Shown here piece after piece: positions 1-5,617 of a stretch of DNA of 7,206 nucleotides. The stretch covers positions 1-7,206 of the forward strand of contig JADGHA010000211.1 in the NCBI GenBank assembly GCA_019689695.1, in the 5' to 3' direction. Source of the DNA: Micromonosporaceae bacterium. Its GTDB lineage: Bacteria > Actinomycetota > Actinomycetes > Mycobacteriales > Micromonosporaceae. Every line of letters starts with the position of its first letter. Position 1 is the stretch's first letter. A program made the position numbers and the translations under genes. The notes under the pieces were generated by a model that had not been told where the DNA came from, searched no databases, and saw nothing but the letters and a program-made list of their open reading frames with translations.

Positions 1-1302
1 CTGCCCACCCTCGCCACCGGCACCGCCTTCGCCGCTCTCCGATCCCGCGGCTACCGCATCTACCTGGCCGGACAGTGCCTCGCCAGCACCGGCACCTGGA
101 TGCAGAGCATCGCCCAGGACTGGCTGGTCCTGCGCCTGACCCACAGCGCGTTCGCGGTAGGCGTGGTGATGGCCCTGCAGTTCCTGCCCACCCTGCTGCT
201 CGGCGTGCACGGCGGCCACCTGGCCGACCGCTTCCCGAAGCGGCGCATCCTGATGCTGACCCAGACGGCGAACGCGGTGCTGACCGCCGTGCTCGCTGCG
301 CTCACCGTCACCGGCGCGGTGCGGCCCGCCCACGTGTACGCGTTCGCGCTCCTCGCTGGCCTGGTGTTCGCGGTCGACGCGCCCACCCGGCAGGTGTTCA
401 TAGCGGAGGTCGTGCCGCCCGGGCTGCTGCGCGCCGCGGTCTCCCTCAACGCGGCCGCCTTCCAGACGACGCGCCTGGTCGGACCAGCCCTGGCGGGCGT
501 ACTGATCAGCGCGGTCGGGACCGGATGGGTCTTCGCCGTCAACGCGCTGTGCTACGCCGGCCCGATCGCCGGGCTGCTCTGGTTGCGCCCGGCCGACCTC
601 ACGCCGGTCCCGCCGGCCGCCGCCGAGCCGCACGCGGTGCGCGCGGCCGGCCGCTACGTTCTGCAGCGCCCACACGTCGTCGCGACGATCATGCTGGTGG
701 GCGTCGTCGGCACCTTCGGGCTCAACTTCCCGATCGTGCTGACCGCGATGGCCAGCGGCCCGCTCGGTGGCGGTGCCACAGCGTATGCCATCTTCAATAT
801 CGCGTTGGGCATCGGCTCGATCGCCGGCGCCCTGCTGGCCGGGTCCCGGCCGCACACCAGGCTGCGGTTGATCGTGCTGGCCGCCGCGGCGTTCGGCCTG
901 TGCCAGGTGGCCGCCGCCGCCGCGCCGGGCGTACCGGTCTTCCTGGTGCTGCTGGTCGCGGTGGGCGCGGCCAACCTCGCGTTCCAGGCGATGGCGAACT
1001 CATCCGTGCAGCTGTGGGTGGACCCGCGCCTGCGCGGCCGCATCATGGGCCTGTACATGGTGGTCTTCACCGGCGGAACGCCGATCGGCGCGCCGATCAT
1101 CGGCGCGGTCACCAATGAGCTCGGCGCCCGGACGGGGATGGCGGTCTGCGGCGCGCTCCCCCCGGTGGCCGCGGTCGCGCTGGTCCTGCTGCGCTGGCGG
1201 GCTGCCCTCACCCGCTGGCGGCTGCGGCGGCCTTCGCCGGCCGGCGGCCGCCGTCGTGGTCGGAGGCCCTACCGGCGGCGACCGGATGCCAGTGGCCCAT
1301 GA
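1..1302 (+). CDS. MFS exporter, EntS-like (MFS_3), 5'-truncated by the window edge
   Basis: This is a membrane transporter of the major facilitator superfamily, probably a drug or small-molecule proton antiporter in the cytoplasmic membrane. Frame 1 is open from the first base and 433 residues are visible. Only a short N-terminal piece should be missing, because the family's start-proximal pattern is present (FAALRSRGYRIYLAGQ, then GTWMQSIAQDWLVL). The MFS loop 2-3 signature appears as GGHLADRFPKRR at about residues 71-82. Hydrophobic stretches alternate with short charged loops through to about residue 398, as expected for a 12-helix carrier. DPRLRGRIMGLYMVVFTGGTPIGAPIIGA near residues 341-369 is typical of the EntS/MFS_3 group. 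The last 35 or so residues are unusually rich in arginine and end in a polar tail, presumably cytoplasmic. The substrate cannot be told from sequence. An internal ATG at 100 is not the start, since family homology begins before it. The gene converges on the DUF3618 gene. Confidence 0.9.
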   Translation: MPTLATGTAFAALRSRGYRIYLAGQCLASTGTWMQSIAQDWLVLRLTHSAFAVGVVMALQFLPTLLLGVHGGHLADRFPKRRILMLTQTANAVLTAVLAALTVTGAVRPAHVYAFALLAGLVFAVDAPTRQVFIAEVVPPGLLRAAVSLNAAAFQTTRLVGPALAGVLISAVGTGWVFAVNALCYAGPIAGLLWLRPADLTPVPPAAAEPHAVRAAGRYVLQRPHVVATIMLVGVVGTFGLNFPIVLTAMASGPLGGGATAYAIFNIALGIGSIAGALLAGSRPHTRLRLIVLAAAAFGLCQVAAAAAPGVPVFLVLLVAVGAANLAFQAMANSSVQLWVDPRLRGRIMGLYMVVFTGGTPIGAPIIGAVTNELGARTGMAVCGALPPVAAVALVLLRWRAALTRWRLRRPSPAGGRRRGRRPYRRRPDASGP

Positions 1303-1341
1303 AGACCTAGGCCACCGGGTTGCCGCCAGCTGGATCCACCG

Positions 1342-1370
1342 GCGACACCGGAAGCCGGTTTCAGTGTCGC
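1342..1370. terminator. Hairpin between convergent genes, possible bidirectional terminator
   Basis: GCGACAC at 1342-1348 pairs perfectly with GTGTCGC at 1364-1370, with a 15-nt loop. A smaller alternative stem, ACCGG-AAG-CCGGT, lies at 1347-1359. The hairpin sits 40 bp past the MFS stop and covers the DUF3618 stop codon on the other strand. Convergent genes make a two-way terminator plausible. There is no long T-run, as is common in high-GC actinobacteria. Confidence 0.45.
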
Positions 1371-1855
1371 ATTCGGCCGATGACTCGACGGGCGCGCGCC
1401 TTCGCCATGCGTCGCCGGCGCAGGAAGATGGCCGTCCCGGCCGCCGCCGCGGTGGCGGCCGCGGTCGCCGCGGTGGCGATGCCCGGGCGGTGCCGGGCCT
1501 GCTGGACGCCTGCGCCGGCCTTGCGCGCCAGCTGCTGCGACTGGCTGCGCATGCTTCGCGCCTTCCCCATGACCTTCGCCCGCGCCTGGGACGTGGCGCG
1601 CTCGGCCGCCTGGCGCGCCTGGGACGTCGCGTGCCCGGCCGCCTGGCGCGCCTGGGACGTCGCGTGCTCGGCCGCCTCTCGCGCCTGCGATGTGGCGTGC
1701 CCGGCAGCGTCACGGGCACGGGCCTTCACATCCGTCTTCGCCGCCAGCTGCTCCATGGTCCGGCCCAGGTCGTCGCGGGTACGCTCGATGTCCTCCCGGA
1801 TCATGTCCGGGTTGCCGGTCGCGACCGGCCTGGATCCCATGGGTTGGTTCGTCAT
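1361..1855 (-). CDS. DUF3618 family tail-anchored membrane protein with 11-residue repeats
   Basis: A protein of 164 residues with unknown biochemical function. Residues about 17-46 (DMIREDIERTRDDLGRTMEQLAAKTDVKAR) match the DUF3618 pattern, an acidic helix of the form IE-TR-DL-T-QLA-K-D. Four 11-residue repeats follow at residues 49-92, each a variant of xAAxxATSQAR. They are predicted to form a long amphipathic helix, somewhat like the hendecads of LEA group 3 proteins. An alanine-rich membrane segment at about 126-145 precedes a strongly basic C-terminal tail (FLRRRRMAKARARRVIGRMRH). The likely topology is a cytoplasmic N-terminal helix anchored near the C-terminus. The start ATG overlaps the stop of the upstream Holin-X gene (ATGA), which fixes the start and suggests translational coupling. 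An AGGCGGG stretch 8-10 nt upstream could bind the ribosome. By family context it belongs to an envelope or stress-related set of small membrane proteins; that role is inferred. Confidence 0.85.
   Translation of the reverse strand: MTNQPMGSRPVATGNPDMIREDIERTRDDLGRTMEQLAAKTDVKARARDAAGHATSQAREAAEHATSQARQAAGHATSQARQAAERATSQARAKVMGKARSMRSQSQQLARKAGAGVQQARHRPGIATAATAAATAAAAGTAIFLRRRRMAKARARRVIGRMRH
1581..1712. repeat. Four tandem 33-bp repeats inside the DUF3618 gene
   Basis: Four in-phase units lie at 1581-1613, 1614-1646, 1647-1679 and 1680-1712. Each begins CGCGCCTG and contains a GACGT or GATGT core followed by a CGGC-rich half. Units 2 and 3 are nearly identical; units 1 and 4 are more diverged. 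Because 33 is a multiple of 3, the units encode 11-residue repeats at residues 49-92 without shifting the frame. Copy number may vary between strains. Confidence 0.9.
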
Positions 1856-2274
1856 CGGTGTGCCCGCCTTTTCAGCTCGTCGATGTCCTCCCGGACCGTC
1901 CCGACCGTCTCCTTCGGCACCGGCGAGACCTGCCTGACCTGGTTGCGGCCGCGGAGTGCGAACATGCCGGCGAGCGCCAGCAGCGCCAGTGCGACGATCA
2001 GCGCGGCCAGCCAGCCCGGCACCACCAGATCGAGCGCGAGCCCGGCGGTGACGAACAGCGCCGCGAGCCCGAACAGGCCGAGCACCCCTCCGGTGCCGAG
2101 CATGCCGGCGCCCATGCCGGCCTGCTTGCCCTTGGCGACCATCTCGGTCCGGGCGAGCGCCAGCTCGTCCCGTACCAGCCGGGTGATCTGGTCGCTTGCC
2201 TGCCGGACCAGGTCAGCGGTGGGGACCGAGCCGTCGTGCCTGCCGCTCGGTGCTCTCTCCCCGACGTCTGCCAT
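1852..2274 (-). CDS. Phage holin family protein (Actinobacterial Holin-X, PF07332-like)
   Basis: A protein of 140 residues in the Holin-X/holin superfamily III group. Despite the name, these chromosomal proteins are usually not phage lysis proteins. A charged amphipathic N-terminal helix (TADLVRQASDQITRLVRDELALARTEMVAKGKQ, about residues 19-51) is typical of the family. Two membrane segments follow at about 57-80 and 84-106, separated by a short turn with a proline. The C-terminal tail is charged and cytoplasmic (KETVGTVREDIDELKRRAHR). I chose the ATG at 2274 because family-like sequence begins just after it; upstream in-frame sequence is a shadow of the DUF2277 region. A GGGGG tract about 9 nt upstream is a possible ribosome site. 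Its TGA overlaps the ATG of the DUF3618 gene, so the two are co-translated. No phage genes are nearby, which argues for a housekeeping membrane role. Confidence 0.85.
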   Translation of the reverse strand: MADVGERAPSGRHDGSVPTADLVRQASDQITRLVRDELALARTEMVAKGKQAGMGAGMLGTGGVLGLFGLAALFVTAGLALDLVVPGWLAALIVALALLALAGMFALRGRNQVRQVSPVPKETVGTVREDIDELKRRAHR

Positions 2275-2341
2275 TTCTAGTACCCCCAGCTCAACCGCCT
2301 CTCCCCCGGCTACGTGCCCGGATTTGTCGAGCAGTAACCAC

Positions 2342-2396
2342 CTGACCGGCGGGCGCTGAGGGCGATCTGGGACTCCGCCCTCCGTCGGCTGGTCAG
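2342..2396. terminator. Two-tier hairpin after the DUF2277 gene, possible terminator
   Basis: GAGGGCG at 2358-2364 pairs perfectly with CGCCCTC at 2376-2382 around an 11-nt loop. An outer pair, CTGACC at 2342-2347 with GGTCAG at 2391-2396, can extend the structure over the DUF2277 stop codon (2393-2395). The inner stem lies about 11 nt past that stop on the - strand and upstream of the Holin-X gene, so it would separate the two units. There is no T-tract. Confidence 0.35.
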
Positions 2397-2680
2397 CCCG
2401 TCGCCGCGGCCCGCGTCCCGTACCGTTCGGCGGCGCGGGCCCGGGCCTTCGCGGCCTCGACCGCGCGGTCGCGCGGCGGTGCCTTGGTGACCAGCCTGTC
2501 CAGCAGCGTCCGGGTGGCCGCGGCGACGGCCTGGACCGCCTCGGCGAAGGCCTGTTCGTTCGCCGAGGACGGCCGGGTCGTGCCGCTGACCTTGCGCACG
2601 TACTGCAGGGCGGCGGCCTCGATCTCGCTGTCCGTAGCGGGGGGCTCGAAGTTGTGGAGCACGCGAATGTTCCGGCACAT
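2393..2680 (-). CDS. DUF2277 family protein
   Basis: A soluble protein of 95 residues. It matches the DUF2277 family along its whole length: MCRNIRVLHNFEPPATDSEIEAAALQYVRKVSGTTRPS at the N-terminus, a central ANEQAFAEAVQAVAAATRTLLDRL helix, then APPRDRAVEAAKARARAAERYG. The function is unknown. The start is secure because family members begin with MCRNI. A GGGG run sits only 1 nt before the ATG, which is unusually close for a ribosome site. There is no signal peptide or membrane segment. Cys2 and the conserved basic C-terminal helix are the notable features. The gene is transcribed away from the formaldehyde dehydrogenase gene, with 75 bp between the start codons that must hold both promoters. 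A functional link with that enzyme is possible but unproven. Confidence 0.9.
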   Translation of the reverse strand: MCRNIRVLHNFEPPATDSEIEAAALQYVRKVSGTTRPSSANEQAFAEAVQAVAAATRTLLDRLVTKAPPRDRAVEAAKARARAAERYGTRAAATG

Positions 2681-2755
2681 GCCCCTACGATGCCAGCCGG
2701 ACCGCGCGCCGGCGAAGCGGCGCATGATCCTCTGTACGCTGGGTAGCCGACTGAC
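2681..2755. promoter_or_regulatory. Divergent promoter region between DUF2277 and dehydrogenase genes
   Basis: These 75 bp separate two divergent start codons and must hold both promoters. On the + strand TACGCT at 2735-2740 is a possible -10 box, which would start transcription near 2747, only about 9 nt before the ATG at 2756. I see no convincing -35 box and only a weak ribosome site (GGGTAG at 2741-2746). On the - strand no clear box stands out. Confidence 0.3.
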
Positions 2756-3889
2756 ATGCGAGCAGTTGTCTACCACGGCGCGCGCGAGGTGTCCGTCGAA
2801 GAGGTGCCCGACGCCCGGATCGAGCGACCGACCGACGTCCTCGTCAAGGTGACGAGCACCTGCATCTGCGGCTCCGACCTGCACATGTACGAGGGCCGCA
2901 CGTCGGCGGAGGCGGGCAAGGTGCTCGGCCACGAGAGCGTCGGCGAAGTGGTCGAGATCGGCCCCGCGGTGGACCGGATCAAGGTGGGCGACCGCGTCTG
3001 CGTTCCGTTCAACATCGCCTGCGGGTTCTGCCGCAACTGCGAGCGCGGCGAGACCGCGTACTGCCTGACCACCAACCCGGGCCAGGCCGGCGCGGCGTAC
3101 GGCTACGCCGGCATGGGCCCCTACCGGGGCGGGCAGGCCGAGCTGCTGCGCGTGCCGTACGGCGACGTGAACTGCCTGCGGCTGCCGCCCGACGCGGCGG
3201 ACAGGGAGAACGACTACGCGATGCTCGCCGACGTGTTCCCCACCGGGTACCACGCCACCGAGCTGGCCGGCGTGCAGCCGGGCGACTCGGTCGCCGTGTT
3301 CGGCGCAGGCCCGGTCGGGCTGATGGCGGCCTACTCGGCGATGCTGCGCGGCGCCAGCATGGTGCTGGTCGTCGACCACCAGTCCGACCGGCTGCGGCTG
3401 GCGGAGAAGATCGGCGCCATCGCCGTCGACGACCGGCAGGGCGACCCGGTCGACCAGATCCTCGACCACACCCGTGGCATGGGCACGGACAAGGGCTGTG
3501 AGTGCGTGGGCTGGCAGGCGCACGACTCGGAGGGCCACGAGCATCCCGCCTCCACGATGAACAACGTGGTCCGGTCGGTACGGGCGGCCGGCGCGATCGG
3601 CGCCGTCGGCGTCTTCGTCCTGTCGGATCCGCGCTCCCCGGACACGCTGATGCGCAAGGGCGAGGTCGCGTTCGACATGGGCATGTTCTTCCAGAAGGGG
3701 TTGCGGATCGGAGCCGGCCAGACCAGCGTCAAGGCGTACAACCGCCGGCTGCGCGACCTCATCGCGGCCGGCCGGGCGCAGCCGTCCTTCCTCGTCTCGC
3801 ACAACCTGGGGCTGGACGAGGCGCCGGACGCCTACCTCCATTTCGACGAACGCGCCGACGGCTGGACAAAGGTCGTGCTACACCCCTAG
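2756..3889 (+). CDS. fdhA: Zinc-dependent dehydrogenase, glutathione-independent formaldehyde dehydrogenase type
   Basis: A medium-chain dehydrogenase/reductase of 377 residues, expected to oxidise formaldehyde or related aldehydes and alcohols with NAD+ in the cytoplasm. The GroES-like N-terminal domain carries likely catalytic zinc ligands Cys38 (in CICGSDLH), His59-Glu60 (in GHES) and Asp159 (in ADVFPTGYH). The structural zinc lobe has four cysteines at 89, 92, 95 and 103. The Rossmann fold has GAGPVG at 183-188 and an acidic residue, Asp207, ending the second strand, which favours NAD+ over NADP+. The insert GWQAHDSEGHEHPASTMNN (252-270) and the ending DEAPDAYLHFDERADGWTKVVLHP are typical of the glutathione-independent group rather than generic alcohol dehydrogenases. 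Length is near the family norm and nothing looks broken. The exact substrate is inferred. The gene stops inside a CTAG that it shares with the convergent phosphatase gene. Confidence 0.88.
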   Translation: MRAVVYHGAREVSVEEVPDARIERPTDVLVKVTSTCICGSDLHMYEGRTSAEAGKVLGHESVGEVVEIGPAVDRIKVGDRVCVPFNIACGFCRNCERGETAYCLTTNPGQAGAAYGYAGMGPYRGGQAELLRVPYGDVNCLRLPPDAADRENDYAMLADVFPTGYHATELAGVQPGDSVAVFGAGPVGLMAAYSAMLRGASMVLVVDHQSDRLRLAEKIGAIAVDDRQGDPVDQILDHTRGMGTDKGCECVGWQAHDSEGHEHPASTMNNVVRSVRAAGAIGAVGVFVLSDPRSPDTLMRKGEVAFDMGMFFQKGLRIGAGQTSVKAYNRRLRDLIAAGRAQPSFLVSHNLGLDEAPDAYLHFDERADGWTKVVLHP

Positions 3890-5106
3890 GTCGGGTGCGC
3901 GGGCGCGGCGATGGCGAGCAGCGCGATGTCGTCGCTGGGGTGTTCCTCGCCCAACCCGGCCATGACCTTCGCGCACACGGTCTCGGCCGAGTCGGGCTCA
4001 ACGGCCGCGCGAAGCCGGGCCAGACCCTCGTCGATGAGCTCGCCGCGCCGCTCGACCAGGCCGTCGGTGTAGCAGACCAGGACCGCGCCGGGCGGGAGGG
4101 CGAACCTGGTAAAGCGCCGCGGCGGCCCGGACTGCCCGGCGCCCAGCGGCAGGTCGACCGGCACGTCCACCGGCCGCGCCGGGCACGCCGGTGCCGCCAG
4201 GACGGGCAGCAAATGGCCGGCGACCGAGCACTCCACCGTGCGGCGGTCCGGCGAGATCACCGCATACATGACCGTCGCCAGGCTGCCCGCCTCGAAATGT
4301 TGGATCTTGCGGTCGAGCAGTGTCAGCGCCTCCGCGGGGCTGCTGGCGACCAAGCTGTACGCCCGCAGCGCGCTGCGCAGCCGGCCCATCACCACGGCGG
4401 CCTGCAGCCCGTGCCCGGCGACGTCACCGATGACCACCCCGACCCGGCCCGACGGCAGGGAGAGCACGTCGTACCAGTCGCCGCCCACGCCCGAGGTGTG
4501 GCCCGGCACGTACCTGGCGGCCATCTCCAGGCCGGGCACCTCCGGCAGGCGGGTCGGCAGCAGGCTGCGCTGCAGGGCGAGCGCGGCGGTCCGGTCCAGG
4601 CTGCTGGCCCGGACCTGGCAGGCCAGGCTGGCCCGGTCGGCGACGAGTTGGAGCAGCTCGATGTCGTCCTCGGTGAACCGCCGCGGGGTCAGGCTGCCCA
4701 CATGCATCACGCCGATCACATGGCCGCCGGCGAACATGGGCACACCGAGCATCGACGTCAGCCCGGTCTCCAGCAGGACCGGGCTGACCACGTTCTGGGC
4801 GGTTACCTCATCCAGCACGAGCGGGCGCCGCTCGGCGGCGATCCGTCCGGTGAAGCCGCGGCCGAGCGAGGTGCGGACGCCCCGCCGCACCTCCTCCTCC
4901 AGGCCCTTCGCCGCGGTCACCACCAGCTGCCGGGCGAGCGGGTCCAGCAGCAGAATGGTCGCGGTGTCCACCTGCAGCAGCTCGCGAGTCCGGTCGAGCA
5001 GCGCGTTCAGCTGGTCGTCGGGGCTCAACAGGGACAGGCCGGCGTCGGTCACGGCCTCGATGCGCCGGAGCCGTGCGTCGCTCCCCTCGCCCCCAGTATC
5101 GACCAC
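3886..5106 (-). CDS. GAF domain PP2C-type (RsbU/SpoIIE-like) serine phosphatase
   Basis: A cytoplasmic protein of 406 residues, predicted to dephosphorylate a serine or threonine on a regulatory protein, most likely an anti-sigma-factor antagonist in a partner-switching pathway. A GAF sensor domain fills about residues 28-165 (LLQVDTATILLLD; GRGFTGRIA; GVPMFAGGHVIGVMHVG). The linker LALQRSLLPTRLPEVPG (176-192) is typical of this architecture. The PP2C/SpoIIE domain follows, with GGDWYD at 208-213, GDVAGHG at 227-233, YTDGLVE at 346-352 and SDDIALL at 391-397. Asp210, Asp228, Asp347 and Asp392/393 are the probable metal ligands. The usual AGHPPP stretch reads AGHLLP (296-301). There is no membrane segment. 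The start is a GTG at 5106; an in-frame stop lies only 9 nt before it, so it can only be this or an internal codon. The ribosome site is weak. No kinase or STAS partner is in the window. Confidence 0.92.
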   Translation of the reverse strand: MVDTGGEGSDARLRRIEAVTDAGLSLLSPDDQLNALLDRTRELLQVDTATILLLDPLARQLVVTAAKGLEEEVRRGVRTSLGRGFTGRIAAERRPLVLDEVTAQNVVSPVLLETGLTSMLGVPMFAGGHVIGVMHVGSLTPRRFTEDDIELLQLVADRASLACQVRASSLDRTAALALQRSLLPTRLPEVPGLEMAARYVPGHTSGVGGDWYDVLSLPSGRVGVVIGDVAGHGLQAAVVMGRLRSALRAYSLVASSPAEALTLLDRKIQHFEAGSLATVMYAVISPDRRTVECSVAGHLLPVLAAPACPARPVDVPVDLPLGAGQSGPPRRFTRFALPPGAVLVCYTDGLVERRGELIDEGLARLRAAVEPDSAETVCAKVMAGLGEEHPSDDIALLAIAAPAHPT

Positions 5107-5129
5107 CGGTGAAGCCTAGCCGCAACTCA

Positions 5130-5148
5130 GCGGGCTCCGGGAGTACCG
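5130..5148 (-). terminator. Short GC-rich hairpin after the NTF2-like gene
   Basis: GCGG at 5130-5133 can pair with CCGC at 5145-5148, with an inner CTC/GAG stem around CGG. It sits directly past the TAG of the NTF2-like gene on the - strand and before the phosphatase start. It is small, has no T-run, and may be only a weak terminator or a chance structure. Confidence 0.25.
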
Positions 5149-5149
5149 C

Positions 5150-5548
5150 CTATACTGCCGGCTCGCTACCCCTGTTCCGTCCTGCCCCGGGCGGCTGGAC
5201 GAACTCGGGCTGGTCCAGGACGCGGAGCCAGGTGCCGTCCGGCTGGCGGCGGACCACCTGCGCCCGGGCGCCGGCGCCGTCCTTCGGCGCGGTCGAGGTC
5301 AGCGCAAGGTCGCCACAGACCAGGGTCGGCAGCGGGTCCTCCGGCTCGAAGTGCGGCCGGTTCGCCAACACCTTCTCCCACAGGGCCTGGATCGCCGCCC
5401 GGCCCACCGTCTGGCTGCCCGGCGGGTACCCCAGGACGGCATTCTCCTCGTACAGGGCCGCAACGCCCTCCGCGTCGCCCGCGTTCGACCGTTCCACGAA
5501 CAGGCGGGTGATGTCCTCGGGCCTCATGGCCTTCTCTCGCTCTGTCAT
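5150..5548 (-). CDS. SgcJ/EcaC-like, SnoaL/NTF2-fold protein (DUF4440-like)
   Basis: A small soluble protein of 132 residues with a nuclear transport factor 2 fold. The family is often named SgcJ/EcaC oxidoreductase, but most members have no proven reaction. The helical start PEDITRLFVERSNAGDAEGVAALYEENAVLGYPPG is a classic NTF2/SnoaL pattern. It continues with GRAAIQALWEKVLANRP, then LPTLVCGDLALTSTAPKDG and RRQPDGTWLRVLDQPEF, the two strands that close the barrel. The proline- and glycine-rich C-terminal tail is not conserved-looking. Three in-frame ATGs exist at 5572, 5548 and 5527. I chose 5548 because GGTGGAGG precedes it and it allows a short leader; 5527 is a fair alternative because family similarity begins just after it. 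It is divergent from the LysR gene and is that regulator's likely target. The phosphatase gene starts 43 bp downstream on the same strand, so read-through is possible. Confidence 0.82.
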   Translation of the reverse strand: MTEREKAMRPEDITRLFVERSNAGDAEGVAALYEENAVLGYPPGSQTVGRAAIQALWEKVLANRPHFEPEDPLPTLVCGDLALTSTAPKDGAGARAQVVRRQPDGTWLRVLDQPEFVQPPGAGRNRGSEPAV

Positions 5549-5593
5549 GCCTCCACCGTGCGTCGCGGACATCAGAAATACAACAGATAGTTT

Positions 5594-5608
5594 TTCTAGT
5601 AGCTAGAA
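5594..5608. promoter_or_regulatory. Probable LysR operator: dyad with T-N11-A core
   Basis: TTCTAG-TAG-CTAGAA is a perfect 6-bp inverted repeat with a 3-bp centre. It contains T5595-N11-A5607, the classic LysR box form. It lies in an unusually AT-rich gap between the divergent NTF2-like and LysR genes, 9 bp before the LysR ATG. It overlaps the likely LysR -10 box and lies upstream of the divergent gene, which fits autorepression with activation of the neighbour. The regulatory role is inferred. Confidence 0.65.
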
Positions 5609-5609
5609 T
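5604..5609 (+). promoter_or_regulatory. Candidate -10 box for the LysR gene
   Basis: TAGAAT matches the TATAAT consensus at five of six positions. Transcription would begin near 5616, within about 2 nt of the ATG at 5618, so the transcript would be essentially leaderless. This agrees with the lack of a ribosome site. No good -35 box is seen (CAACAG at the expected spacing), which suggests a regulated promoter. Confidence 0.4.
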
Positions 5610-5617
5610 TGCTGGCT

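Noticed and set aside
1581..1712. CRISPR-like array
   Set aside because: The 33-bp units are contiguous with no spacers and encode an in-frame protein repeat.
1852..2274. Prophage lysis cassette
   Set aside because: No endolysin, integrase or structural phage gene is nearby; chromosomal Holin-X genes beside DUF3618 genes are ordinary in actinobacteria.
1115..2359. Long + strand open frame of 414 codons
   Set aside because: It runs antisense over the MFS end and the DUF3618 and Holin-X genes, its product is low-complexity and serine/arginine-rich, and no family motif is seen. High GC keeps antisense frames open.
2275..2757. N-terminal extension of the Holin-X frame
   Set aside because: It covers the DUF2277 gene in another frame and has no family-like sequence; the ATG at 2274 gives the normal family length.
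2681..3841. N-terminal extension of the DUF2277 frame on the - strand
   Set aside because: It is antisense to the dehydrogenase, and DUF2277 proteins begin at MCRNI, here at 2680.
3502..5112. Long + strand open frame of 536 codons
   Set aside because: It overlaps the end of the dehydrogenase gene in another frame and is antisense to the GAF-PP2C gene, whose motifs are clear. The product is arginine-rich with no domain.
5609..5617. TTG start for the LysR gene
   Set aside because: It would add three residues before the conserved MELRQL and lies in the probable -10 and operator region.
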